The translations under genes were made by a program, and so were the position numbers. DNA of 64,000 nt, from assembly GCA_036583965.1 (NCBI GenBank), contig JAZBQD010000018.1, positions 15,354,867-15,418,866 on the forward strand, given 5' to 3'. Positions 1 through 11,900 of this stretch are shown here, piece after piece (positions within the stretch are counted from its first letter, which is position 1; each line of letters starts with the position of its first letter). The notes beneath the pieces were generated by a model that saw only the letters and a program-made list of their open reading frames with translations, did no database searches and was not told where the DNA came from. This DNA comes from Prunella strophiata. Its lineage: Eukaryota; Chordata; Aves; Passeriformes; Prunellidae.

Positions 1-3000
1 ACAGAGATGTCTCTTGAAGCACCACATGTGCTGTTCCTCACTGACATTAAAAAGCAAAGCATAAAAGCAGCACTTGGACCATCCTATCAACCATTTGCTT
101 GCCTGGGATTCAAACTCCCAAGTTAATTCATTGAAGGCAAATACAGCTTTTGCACTGACTTGAGAAAACAGAGCTATTATTCCACTGGTCATAATCCTAA
201 GCACTAGGAGGGGATTTTCTGATTTTACAGCAAAGGTACTAAAAGGCAAAACTTCTGCTCCATTTCCCTTCTCTTTTCTCTGTTGAAACACTAAATTCTG
301 TGAAGAGAGAAATGTGTAAAATCAGTAATAACATAATGCTGGCCCTTGATGAATTGTGGTGAGAGAAGAAAACTCAGCAAGATATTTTACAGCACTGATA
401 CCCTGATAAGCAAACTAGGTAGAAAAGTTAGACTATCTACGTATGATATGGTTAAATATCCACATGCTTCATTTTTTCACCCCTCTATTGCTTAAGGCAA
501 TATCCAAGTCCAAATCTATCACCATTTAAACCATGCATGACTCTGCCAGGAAGCATAACTATTTCTAACAACTGAAGTTTCAGACTTTAATTTATCTCTG
601 TCTTTAGTCCAGTTTCATTTTTTAAAATAACAATATATAGGAGTGGTTAGCAGAAAAAGTCAACAGTCCCAACAAGAAAGATGAAACACATTTCAACACT
701 AAACAAGGTTGCTTTCCAAGTTTGAAATTTTGTAGTTAATATTTCAACAGAGTAAAACAGACAAGGTTTTATGAGTCAAGTCCCATTACCTTTCCCTGGT
801 GACCCTAAGAAAGCCCTGGAACCACGTGGGTCACAGGTTTATTGGGGTGGGTTTTTATGCCCTCCATGTAGCCATTCATGTCTACCTGAAACTGGAAAAA
901 ACACCGTGCAATATGCACATGCTATTGAGATGCTGAAGAAATTAATATTAAAAGGGAAAAATCCTTATCTGAAGCATAAAATTAATCACTGGGAACCAAT
1001 TCCCCTGTGCAAACAGGGAGCTGCAAACGAGAGTGTCTATGCCCCTAGAGATTATGAGATAAACCGTGTTCTGTCTGTACTCAGCAATAACTTAGAAAAC
1101 CTTTGCACTCAGTTCCTTGGGTTTTTTCTCTAACCTTCTAACAGGTTTTCTAAACCTTCTCTTTCTTTCTAAACCTTCTCTAACAGGTTTTGAGGGCCTG
1201 CCCACTACATGACTAGAACACTGGCTGTGACACTGAATAAAAGTAAAGACAGACTATAGAACAGACACGAGACTCAGAGAAGCTTCCATCTCCAAGCATG
1301 CAATTTTACCACAAAAAAAATTATTTACATTAACAAATCTTTATGCCTTTCCAATTCTGAAACAGCATTTAAGTCAACAAAAAAAAAAAAAAAATGCAAC
1401 AATTTCAACAATATTGGCGTAATTATGCTACTGCAATGAACTAGTATTTATTGTCAGTTTCATACAGCACACAGCATGGTGCTAAGATTCCAGCACACAA
1501 GGATATCCTGGAGCGTGCCTGGAAGATTACTGTCATCTGCCTGCTAGAGAACATCAGCTGCACCTGTATACATATACAGATGTAGCCAAAAAAGCCTTAA
1601 CAGCTGCTGTCAAACTGGATGTGAAACACACAAGAACCTGGTACTTCCACTGATTTATCCAGCTTTTCACTATGATGAAAAGCACATCAAAAAATCAGGA
1701 ATTTGTATGCTACCAACAGCCTTCTCCCCTCAACAAACAAAACTGGCTTTCAAGGAAAAGTATGATAGGAAAAAGCCTCTTCTTAAGTTCTTTTACTTGA
1801 GAAATAAACAGGGCTGTTTCCTAATAAGTTCAGCATCAATTTAAAGCTTACAGCACAAATATAAGTCACCTGCAACAGTGTTGCTCAAGAAAAGTCACCC
1901 ATGAAGACTTCCAGCTCCAGATCTACTTTTTTAAATTAACCAGACTTCAGATACACCATTTCCAATGTACCTCTCTGCACATGCCTGAAGCCAAATACCC
2001 ACAGTACATACAAATACATCTCAGAGAAGATGTCAACACCACATGAAAGCCATTTTCAGATTCACTTTCAAAAATTTCAGCCAGCTCTATACAATGTTCC
2101 CACCCATATTTCTCCCACAGATACAGACAAATGCTCTTTAGGAAGACAACCTCCAAGAAACACACATACACACACAAAAATTTAGCCAGAGTTGAATAAA
2201 GAAACCACGATACCCCAGAAAATCATGTCCTTCTGCTGACAAGGCAGAAGGACACAGAAATTTAAAGTCTCAAAGTCTGCTTAAAAAGCATGATGCTTTT
2301 GACAGCATCAGATTAGTTCATGAAGAGGTTTGTGTTCAGTTCAAACTTGTGCACTTAAATTCTTATCATTTTTAGGTCAGTCAGTTCTTCTCCCCTAAGC
2401 TTTAATTTTAGCTGCAAAACAGGAGATAAAGCTTTTGTCTCTTTTCCAAGTGCCCCATCTCATCAAATTTAACAACCAATCGTTTGAAGCAGGAACCAGG
2501 AGCTAACACAGCACCTAGTCCCTAAATCTGACATTATTTACCTGCAAATCCTTAATAATACTCAACATCCTGCAAAACTACAGTATTCCCTATAAATACT
2601 GGCAATCAAAAATCAGCAGTTTTAATACCAGGTCTCCTTTAATTCTTGACATAATACTTGCAGACATTTTTGTGGCATATTAAATTTACACATAAAAGAT
2701 AAAGGACAGATGAAACCCTGAGAACAAAGCCTTCCCACAGTCTGTTATTCTTTCTACAGTGTCACAACTGGAGCAGATCTCTATCCTAACCAATTGGATT
2801 TCAAATTCACAGGGCATATCATTGTCCCAAGGCAACCTACTCAATTAATTGCCTTTTATGAAAGCATTTTAATAGATAATGATGCACAAAGAGTATGCCT
2901 GGTTCCTCACCAGGTATTTAAGTGGCAGAGGAGAAAGAGAAGCCCAGATGAAATAAAAACGGCACCAAAGAGTCGTCTTGTGCCCTTCCCATCTGTAAAT

Positions 3001-5945
3001 GCCAGCTTCCTTCTCTGTACTTCAGGAGGAGGTGGGGCTGGGAAACGCTTCTTTCAGAAGTTCCACCCTTCTTTACAGATGCACAGATTTCATTAATAGT
3101 TAACTGGCGACATACAACATTAACTTGCCTTGGTATTCACAGCTTTCCATCCACGCTTGTCCCATGGTAAGTGACAGCTTGGGGCAACTGCTTACCAATA
3201 TTTTCTGCACCATGACACCCTACACCAAGACTTGCTTTTCAATCTTTTAGTCTCACTGAGTAGCTCACTTTGAAACAGTAAAATTCCAGTCAATTTTTTC
3301 TGTAAGTAGAGGAAAAAAAAGTGACAGACTGTTGAGCTGATAACCAACACTCCTTCCAAAAATGCAGCAATGCTTAATGTTCTTAGGTTTAACTAACTAC
3401 TTGCAAAATCACTTGGAGTTTCACCATCGATGGACTAAAGGTTCTGGGCTTGTCACGCAAGCAAACTGGAAAGCCCTTCCAAAGAAAATCATTCCCCTTA
3501 AAGAGCTGACCTTACTCTTGTTCAGGTTAATAAGTCTTCACAGGTGCTCTGGAACAACCACTACAGAGGCTCTTGAGTGGAAAGTCTCCTTCACTGTGAA
3601 GAACTTTGAACAAGAGAATGTCAATATTAACAAGGCCCTCTGGGCCATAATGTCGTGTATTTCAACATATAAATATTTGAAGCCATTTAAGTATGGCAGC
3701 ATTCAGAGACCTCAGTGATAAACAAGAGCTTTGTGAAACTGACAGGCACTTCAACAATAAACTCCATTTAGGAGTCTGCCCAGTCTCATTTTATCTAATT
3801 ACTTACCTCCCTTGCAGGAATAGCATGCTATTAAGGTTTGCTGATTAAGATTTGAAGGCACTTTGAAGATTTATTGTACCATACAACCACTAATTATTAT
3901 TGTTCATACCTGCATTCAGTTGGGAGAAAAATAGCTATGTGCCAAATAATTTCGGTTCCAGATGTAAAAATAAAAATATTTGCCCTGCTGTGCTCTTTGA
4001 GGAGTGAACAGCTAAAAGACTGCATTTTTACTTTCAGGCCTTCTCTGAAATAGTCAATCTGTACTAACCATGTGGCTGAAAAAATCCCACTATAAAGGGA
4101 AAAAAAAAAAAAAAAAAGCAAAGACATTACAATTTCCTGCCACCAGAACAGGTAACATTTGTGCCCTGGTAGTTCCCACTCTCAGGAATGCAATCTCCTC
4201 CCTTTCCTAGGCTTCTTCACTGCTTCCCTTCAAGGCACTGAAAATGACAATGCTTCGCACAGGTTACAATGCTATGCACAAGTTATCACTGGTCACGATG
4301 ACCAATCACACTGGTTATTTGCCACTCATCCACCACAGTCCAGTTTTACTTTCAAAGGCCTCTGAAGCTGTAACAGACCATTGGGTCACATCCTTTCACC
4401 AGGCTCTGTTATCCTGGTGAAAATACACGCAGTGTGCTCACTTATGCTTTAACATTCTGCCCAATCTTTTCACACAGATACTTCCTCTCTCTTCCATCCA
4501 CTCAAATATCCTTGAGCCTGCAGTTCTCACAGCCTTCAATTCCACTCAACAACAGTCATGGAATTAAGAGGGGTTTTTTTTAATTAAGCTGCTTAGAACA
4601 ACACTCTGTGATACAGTCTCCTTTTTCATCTGGTATATTCAAAAGCATTTACTTTGACTGTACCTTCAACTTAAAAAAAACCCCAAACAACCACTCTGAT
4701 TAGGAAAATATCAGTATAAAAACCCAGATCTAAATAAGGTTCTTTTTTTTTTTTATCATGCACAGCAAAAGAAAAGAAAAGTCCCATTATGGAAAGAATA
4801 CATTATGTGCCTTTCCACTCACCAAACAGGGTTGTTAGATTAAAAATGAGTAATAGAGAAAAATATACAGTCTACCTTTTAAAGAAACTGTTTCTTGCTG
4901 TCATTCATTTCTTTCCTTAAATTACTGCTTAAATTCTAGAAGTGTTCATGGAAAGCCATGCTTGTTGGCAGGTAAGAAAAGACACTCCAAGTGAAACACA
5001 CCTGCTGCATGTGAAAGCTGAACAGATATGTCCAATTGATAGCACTAGGAGTGGTAGCAAATTCTGTTGTAACTGCACTACCAAAAGATCCTCTGACTAG
5101 ATTTACTCTTTCCTCATCAGTATTTCTTGCACAAGACCCAAACTGTTTGTTTTCTCATTTGTACCTCTGTTGTGGCTGATTCTAACTCTTGCAGAAATGT
5201 CTTTAGATCCTATTTCTGGCCATCCAAAGACAGACTTGCACGGGTGAGGTTCAGTCAGAGGCCTGATGCTCTGATGTGAACAGCAACAGCAGTCCTGCTC
5301 TGGAATGGGCACTAAATGTCATCATGTCACCAACCTGAGCCCAAACTAATGACCTGGGAGTCATGACACCTTGGAAGTATATATATTCAATGACAGCTTT
5401 CTCACATGAGGTTCAACCCTCAGGAAAACGTCTGTGAGTTCTGACCCAGTTTCACTGCACAGTTTCACAAAACACGTCCTCTTCCCTGAAAAGGTTTCAG
5501 GAACTGATCATGGTTACTGCCCCAGCTAGTTCCACATGCAAAGACTTTCGTATTCCCTTCTCCAAAACTCACACCTTAATAAGATGGCTAGACACAGATT
5601 ACCTGCAACCAACCTTACAGTTTCCATGTCCTACATTTACTTCTGATCCTACCTACAAAACCAAACCGGTTCCCAAATGTTTCCCCAGTAAACAGGAGGG
5701 GTACGGAACAGCTCCTGGCGGTTCCCTATGAAGTCACTGCCTTTGTTGTTTTAAACATGCAATTTAAAGAGAATGACACAATCTAGAATATGAGAGAGAT
5801 TATCCTGCGGTCTGCGGAGGTGTCGATTGCTAGGAGATAAAAAGCCAATGAAACCTACGCTATTTCTCATCACCGGCCAACAGATTTATCCTTCATTTCT
5901 GCTCCTCCAGAAACGTTAATGAGCAAAAAGTTTCCCCTCTGTTAA
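1..5945. other. Intergenic AT-rich sequence
   Basis: I see no recognised gene or repeat family. Short open frames (771-1133, 2794-3096 and 3362-3718 on the plus strand) have no recognisable domain and lie in AT-rich sequence. Minor A/T tracts occur at 1380-1394, 4099-4117 and 4742-4754. Confidence 0.6.
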
Positions 5946-6200
5946 CAAGTCCGAGGGCTGCGGGGGCTGCTTTGTTTGGCTGGCGCAGGCAAACCCAAGC
6001 CCATCTCGGCCGGCAGAGCGAGTCCCGCTGCTGCCGAGCGCCCAGCCCGACCCCGCGGGACCCGGGCTGCAAGTCCCGGTGGAGCACCAACATTCCCCGC
6101 CGCTGCGTGCGGCCTTTCTTCACCTCTCCCACACCCCGCCGCCGGCCCCGCCGCGATCCGAGAGCCAAAGCCAGGCGCTCACACGCCCACCGGCGGCCAT
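5946..6200. promoter_or_regulatory. CpG-rich single-copy segment, candidate CpG island
   Basis: An abrupt change from AT-rich sequence to a block dense in CG dinucleotides (for example GGCCGGCAGAGCGAG and CGCCGCCGGCCCCGCCGCG), ending directly at the minisatellite. Such blocks in bird genomes often mark promoters. No exon or recognised gene is attached, so promoter function is inference. A TATA-like ATAAAAAG and a CCAAT lie about 100 bp to its left (5839-5853). Confidence 0.45.
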
Positions 6201-8686
6201 CCCTCCGGGAGAGCCCCCATCCCTCCGGGAGTGCCCCCATCCCTCCGGGAGTGCCCCCATCCCTCCGGGAGAGCCCCCATCCCTCCGGGAGAGCCCCCAT
6301 CCCTCCGGGAGAGCCCCCATCCCTCCGGGAGAGCCCCCATCCCTCCGGGAGAGCCCCCATCCCTCCGGGAGAGCCCCCATCCCTCCGGGAGAGCCCCCAT
6401 CCCTCCGGGAGAGCCCCCATCCCTCCGGGAGAGCCCCCATCCCTCCGGGAGAGCCCCCATCCCTCCGGGAGAGCCCCCATCCCTCCGGGAGAGCCCCCAT
6501 CCCTCCGGGAGAGCCCCCATCCCTCCGGGAGAGCCCCCATCCCTCCGGGAGAGCCCCCATCCCTCCGGGAGAGCCCCCATCCCTCCGGGAGAGCCCCCAT
6601 CCCTCCGGGAGAGCCCCCATCCCTCCGGGAGAGCCCCCATCCCTCCGGGAGAGCCCCCATCCCTCCGGGAGAGCCCCCATCCCTCCGGGAGAGCCCCCAT
6701 CCCTCCGGGAGAGCCCCCATCCCTCCGGGAGAGCCCCCATCCCTCCGGGAGAGCCCCCATCCCTCCGGGAGAGCCCCCATCCCTCCGGGAGAGCCCCCAT
6801 CCCTCCGGGAGAGCCCCCATCCCTCCGGGAGAGCCCCCATCCCTCCGGGAGAGCCCCCATCCCTCCGGGAGAGCCCCCATCCCTCCGGGAGAGCCCCCAT
6901 CCCTCCGGGAGAGCCCCCATCCCTCCGGGAGAGCCCCCATCCCTCCGGGAGAGCCCCCATCCCTCCGGGAGAGCCCCCATCCCTCCGGGAGAGCCCCCAT
7001 CCCTCCGGGAGAGCCCCCATCCCTCCGGGAGAGCCCCCATCCCTCCGGGAGAGCCCCCATCCCTCCGGGAGAGCCCCCATCCCTCCGGGAGAGCCCCCAT
7101 CCCTCCGGGAGAGCCCCCATCCCTCCGGGAGAGCCCCCATCCCTCCGGGAGAGCCCCCATCCCTCCGGGAGAGCCCCCATCCCTCCGGGAGAGCCCCCAT
7201 CCCTCCGGGAGAGCCCCCATCCCTCCGGGAGAGCCCCCATCCCTCCGGGAGAGCCCCCATCCCTCCGGGAGAGCCCCCATCCCTCCGGGAGAGCCCCCAT
7301 CCCTCCGGGAGAGCCCCCATCCCTCCGGGAGAGCCCCCATCCCTCCGGGAGAGCCCCCATCCCTCCGGGAGAGCCCCCATCCCTCCGGGAGAGCCCCCAT
7401 CCCTCCGGGAGAGCCCCCATCCCTCCGGGAGAGCCCCCATCCCTCCGGGAGAGCCCCCATCCCTCCGGGAGAGCCCCCATCCCTCCGGGAGAGCCCCCAT
7501 CCCTCCGGGAGAGCCCCCATCCCTCCGGGAGAGCCCCCATCCCTCCGGGAGAGCCCCCATCCCTCCGGGAGAGCCCCCATCCCTCCGGGAGAGCCCCCAT
7601 CCCTCCGGGAGAGCCCCCATCCCTCCGGGAGAGCCCCCATCCCTCCGGGAGAGCCCCCATCCCTCCGGGAGAGCCCCCATCCCTCCGGGAGAGCCCCCAT
7701 CCCTCCGGGAGAGCCCCCATCCCTCCGGGAGAGCCCCCATCCCTCCGGGAGAGCCCCCATCCCTCCGGGAGAGCCCCCATCCCTCCGGGAGAGCCCCCAT
7801 CCCTCCGGGAGAGCCCCCATCCCTCCGGGAGAGCCCCCATCCCTCCGGGAGAGCCCCCATCCCTCCGGGAGAGCCCCCATCCCTCCGGGAGAGCCCCCAT
7901 CCCTCCGGGAGAGCCCCCATCCCTCCGGGAGAGCCCCCATCCCTCCGGGAGAGCCCCCATCCCTCCGGGAGAGCCCCCATCCCTCCGGGAGAGCCCCCAT
8001 CCCTCCGGGAGAGCCCCCATCCCTCCGGGAGAGCCCCCATCCCTCCGGGAGAGCCCCCATCCCTCCGGGAGAGCCCCCATCCCTCCGGGAGAGCCCCCAT
8101 CCCTCCGGGAGAGCCCCCATCCCTCCGGGAGAGCCCCCATCCCTCCGGGAGAGCCCCCATCCCTCCGGGAGAGCCCCCATCCCTCCGGGAGAGCCCCCAT
8201 CCCTCCGGGAGAGCCCCCATCCCTCCGGGAGAGCCCCCATCCCTCCGGGAGAGCCCCCATCCCTCCGGGAGAGCCCCCATCCCTCCGGGAGAGCCCCCAT
8301 CCCTCCGGGAGAGCCCCCATCCCTCCGGGAGAGCCCCCATCCCTCCGGGAGAGCCCCCATCCCTCCGGGAGAGCCCCCATCCCTCCGGGAGAGCCCCCAT
8401 CCCTCCGGGAGAGCCCCCATCCCTCCGGGAGAGCCCCCATCCCTCCGGGAGAGCCCCCATCCCTCCGGGAGAGCCCCCATCCCTCCGGGAGAGCCCCCAT
8501 CCCTCCGGGAGAGCCCCCATCCCTCCGGGAGAGCCCCCATCCCTCCGGGAGAGCCCCCATCCCTCCGGGAGAGCCCCCATCCCTCCGGGAGAGCCCCCAT
8601 CCCTCCGGGAGAGCCCCCATCCCTCCGGGAGAGCCCCCATCCCTCCGGGAGAGCCCCCATCCCTCCGGGAGAGCCCCCATCCCTCG
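6201..8686. repeat. GC-rich 20-bp minisatellite, 124 copies plus a partial unit
   Basis: The unit CCCTCCGGGAGAGCCCCCAT is repeated head to tail from 6201 to 8680, giving 124 complete units, then a 6-base partial unit (CCCTCG, last base differing). Only units 2 and 3 (6221-6260) differ, with GTG in place of GAG; all others look identical. One strand is C-rich and the other has G runs of five and three per unit. A 20-bp period means the reading frame cycles every 60 bp, and no stop codon occurs in any of the six frames. The very long open frames over this block are therefore by-products of the repeat. Confidence 0.98.
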
Positions 8687-8703
8687 TTTGGTTTTTTGTT
8701 TTT

Positions 8704-8752
<49 letters not shown>
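8687..8752. repeat. T-rich tract flanked by 7-bp direct repeats
   Basis: Almost pure T with a few G and C interruptions. TCCCTCG occurs immediately before it (8680-8686) and again just after it (8754-8760). This is what an inserted minus-strand poly(A) sequence with a short target duplication would leave. The left copy also belongs to the minisatellite unit, so chance or shared ancestry is possible. Confidence 0.8.
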
Positions 8753-8767
8753 CTCCCTCGGGGATGA

Positions 8768-8810
8768 TCTGGCTGCTCCCAGAGCAGCCAGACTTTTCAG
8801 CTGAAAGTCT
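8768..8810. repeat. Two adjoining inverted repeats
   Basis: TCTGGCTGCTC at 8768-8778 and GAGCAGCCAGA at 8782-8792 form a perfect 11-bp stem with a 3-base loop. Overlapping its right edge, AGACTTTTCAG (8790-8800) pairs with CTGAAAGTCT (8801-8810) with one bulged T. Confidence 0.85.
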
Positions 8811-8938
8811 TGGTCCGCAAACTTGAACAAAAGCCTTAATGCCAAAGCTTTCAAACACGGCCGATTGTTCATAGCTGTCAGACAAACTTTGGTGAGGGAA
8901 AGGTCCACTTAATGAAGTGAAAAGTTGGAGCGGGTTGC

Positions 8939-8963
8939 TTTTTTTTTTTTTTTTTTTTTTTTT
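8939..8963. repeat. T homopolymer, 25 bases
   Basis: Uninterrupted T run, about 180 bp right of the T-rich tract that ends the minisatellite. Confidence 0.95.
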
Positions 8964-11900
8964 AAGACTTCTTTTTCCGCTTCGAATGTGAAATCCACTG
9001 TGGGAACCCCCTGCCCCGCTTGTGCATTGGGGTTGGAGCTTCCCCGGTGGGTTCCTCCTGGAGTTTCTGTAGTAGCTCCCTCCTTTGTGGAGCCAGGCTG
9101 TGGAAGAAAATAGTCACAAAATAGCGCTTCTAGTCACAAAGAGTAATGCCACCAGAGATGTGGCTCCAAATTTGTACTGTGTGAAAATTAACTTTCAGAA
9201 TGATAATCTGGAAGAGTAATTTCTGTTTGAAAAAAAAAATTAATAAAATTGTGAAAACACTTGCTTTAGAGTAGATAAAAATGTTTGACTGTAACTGTTT
9301 CCTAGCGAAATACCAATTGCTTTGTATTAACTAAAGTATTAAGGACTCAGCATAAAAGTCAGTCTGCCATAACTAATAGTGTCAGGGACTTTGTGTAAGT
9401 CGTAAAGAAAATAAAGATGAGTAGTAAAACTAATTTACATAGTAAGAGGCTACAGTAATCTGAGAGGCTGTTAGTTATGTAATTTAAATATAATTTTCTT
9501 GTAATACAAGTTCTTTAAGTTGATAACTATCTACTTACATTTTAAGGTGAACTGACTATATTGGTATCCACATTTCCAAAAGGAGCTCAGTTTGGTCCCT
9601 GTACATTTATACATTCTATGGCACCTCCTCTTTCTACAGGTTACTGTCTCACTGAAAGAGAATTTTTAATAGGTGTTAATGATCTGTAATAGATTTTATC
9701 CTAACTCTGCTTCCACACTTCAGACCAATTCATAGTGTCCCTAAGCCATGCCACTATATATTCTGCCTTCACTGTATTTGAAGGTAGGCCACAGAAAGAA
9801 TTCTTTGTAGGAATATGACTTTTTGCAAAGGTGCATTATTAACTCAAGGAAACAGAATGAATGAAGCAAGACTTGAGGATGTGGTAAAACGGAGACAATA
9901 TAACCAGGCAATATTGTATACTTGTACTAGAATATGCCTCTGAATATAGAAGTCTCCTCCCCAGCTAGTCATCTCTCTTAAAATTTGATTGTAATTTACT
10001 TTCCTCAAAAGAATGTTTATTTCCTTGTTCTTCATTCTCCTAATGAGCATCTGTTTGGGACAGCATTTTCCTTGGCCTTGTCAAATGTATGTGAATGCCT
10101 TCACAATTATCTCATTAGACTATTTGATTATATTTTTAATTAAACATCTTCAACAAGGAAACTCGGAGCTTAGGATCAATGAAAAATATAATTACCATCT
10201 TCACCTACTGTGCATTTTACAGGGATGCAAATACATGGAAAACATTGCCATAACTTTAGAAACTTCTTACATCACTGACTAAAAGAAAGACATAGCACGT
10301 TGTGCACAAAGACTGATGCCTTGGAATGCCTCCACTGTGGGAAAATGAAATGGCTTTTGTCAGTGTGGTGCTTCTGGATTTGTTGTGAACACAACACATT
10401 TACTGCAAAGATTGACATTCCAGCACTTAAGAGATTCCTGACTGTGACTTTTTCCTTAGCTGTTCAGAGCAAGTTTCCATGCTAACCAGAGTTGCAAACA
10501 TTAAATTTTCCTCTGAAGAGATTGTCTGGCAAATAAATGCCTTCTAATTACTCCACTATCAAAATCTTGCATCATTTACTTTTAGCTTATGTTTAATGTA
10601 GTGCAACTTTGTTTAAGGAAAAAAAAAAAAAAAAAGCCAATTTATATTATCTACTGTTCATGTTGAAACTTCCATAATAAAAAGTTGGGTCTCTATCCAT
10701 GCCTAAACTGGGAGATTCAGGAGCACCTCCAATTTTCTGGTTTGGGATGCATGTCTGGCCACACCTTGACTGTGTACTAGGACAAAACCTGTACATAAAC
10801 TGGACAGAATCATCCCTTAAGCTCAAGAATGTGGGCAACAGAGAACAAAAAATTGTGCAGTGCACATGGGAAGGTCAGTTTAGAGGGAGACTTAGTCTGA
10901 CAATTCACACTTTGCAACTAATGAAAGCCATAAAAAAGGAAAAAGCCCAACACAGGTGCATTTTCACACACTTGGCCCAGAAAGCACCTTCTGTTTGTCT
11001 GTATTAGGTGTTGTCCTCATATTATCTAAAAGATCCTAAGCAAATTACAAGAGTGGCTCAGAAAGAAGCAGCAAAGGGAAATAGCTACCACAAAGATTAA
11101 ATCTCTGGGAAATATTAAGACAGTACAGTGACTGTCTGGGATTTTCAAAAGCGACAATTAATTTTGGGTGTTTCCCTGTTTTGGTGCACAAATGGGGACC
11201 TCATTTTCAAAAAGTACAGAACAAGAGGTATCTGAACTTGGGCAGCTTGATTCACAGATCCCTTTAGAACTACTGGACATTTTATGTTCTTTGGCTAAAT
11301 GACAATCAAGGGATAGGGAAAATACTGCCTACAAACATTTGATGAGGCTCAATGCTGTGAGAGGAAGTATTTTCAGTCCCCATCTGCAATGAAATCCATT
11401 TGTAGGTTGTAGGCTAGTGCCAGTGAAGTCTGTCGTGTTCCTGTTGGCCCTATAGCTGTTGCAAAAAAGAGGCCTGAGATATATTTGAGAGTACTGATAT
11501 CTTGTAAAAAAAAAAAAAAAAAAAAAAAAGGAAGTTTACTAGGAAAGTAGTTCTTACACCAAGACCTATAGCTCTTGAGGATAATCTTCAAGAAAATCTA
11601 ATTTACAGGAGCTAATTAGCTCTAGCTACTTAAAACCAGACTGGTTGGAATAGTAGTAAATATACAGTAGAGAACAATCTTGCCCGGACAGAAACTACTT
11701 GTTCAAACTGGTCCTCTCTGCATTTGACTTTGGAGTCTATCTTAATGAAGGTTTTGTTCTGGAATATTACAGTGAAGAGTTAAATCAGAGCAGCGGAAGA
11801 GAGACATTAAAATGTATAGGGAGAGTAGGAGAAAAGGACTTGTTTTCATCTGAGATTTGAAATGAGATGAAGGGTCACCAAGGCTGAGAATTGCACAAAG

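Noticed and set aside
3362..3718. Plus-strand ORF containing FLGLTNY, reminiscent of a retrotransposon reverse transcriptase motif
   Set aside because: Only a few residues match; the rest shows no reverse transcriptase, RNase H or integrase motifs.
6201..8686. CRISPR-like regular array
   Set aside because: Units are contiguous and identical with no unique spacers, and the surrounding DNA is vertebrate.
5893..8908. Six overlapping open frames of more than 900 codons on both strands
   Set aside because: They are produced by the 20-bp minisatellite, which has no stop in any frame; the flanks add poly-Lys/Phe from the T tract. No domain or coding signature outside the repeat.
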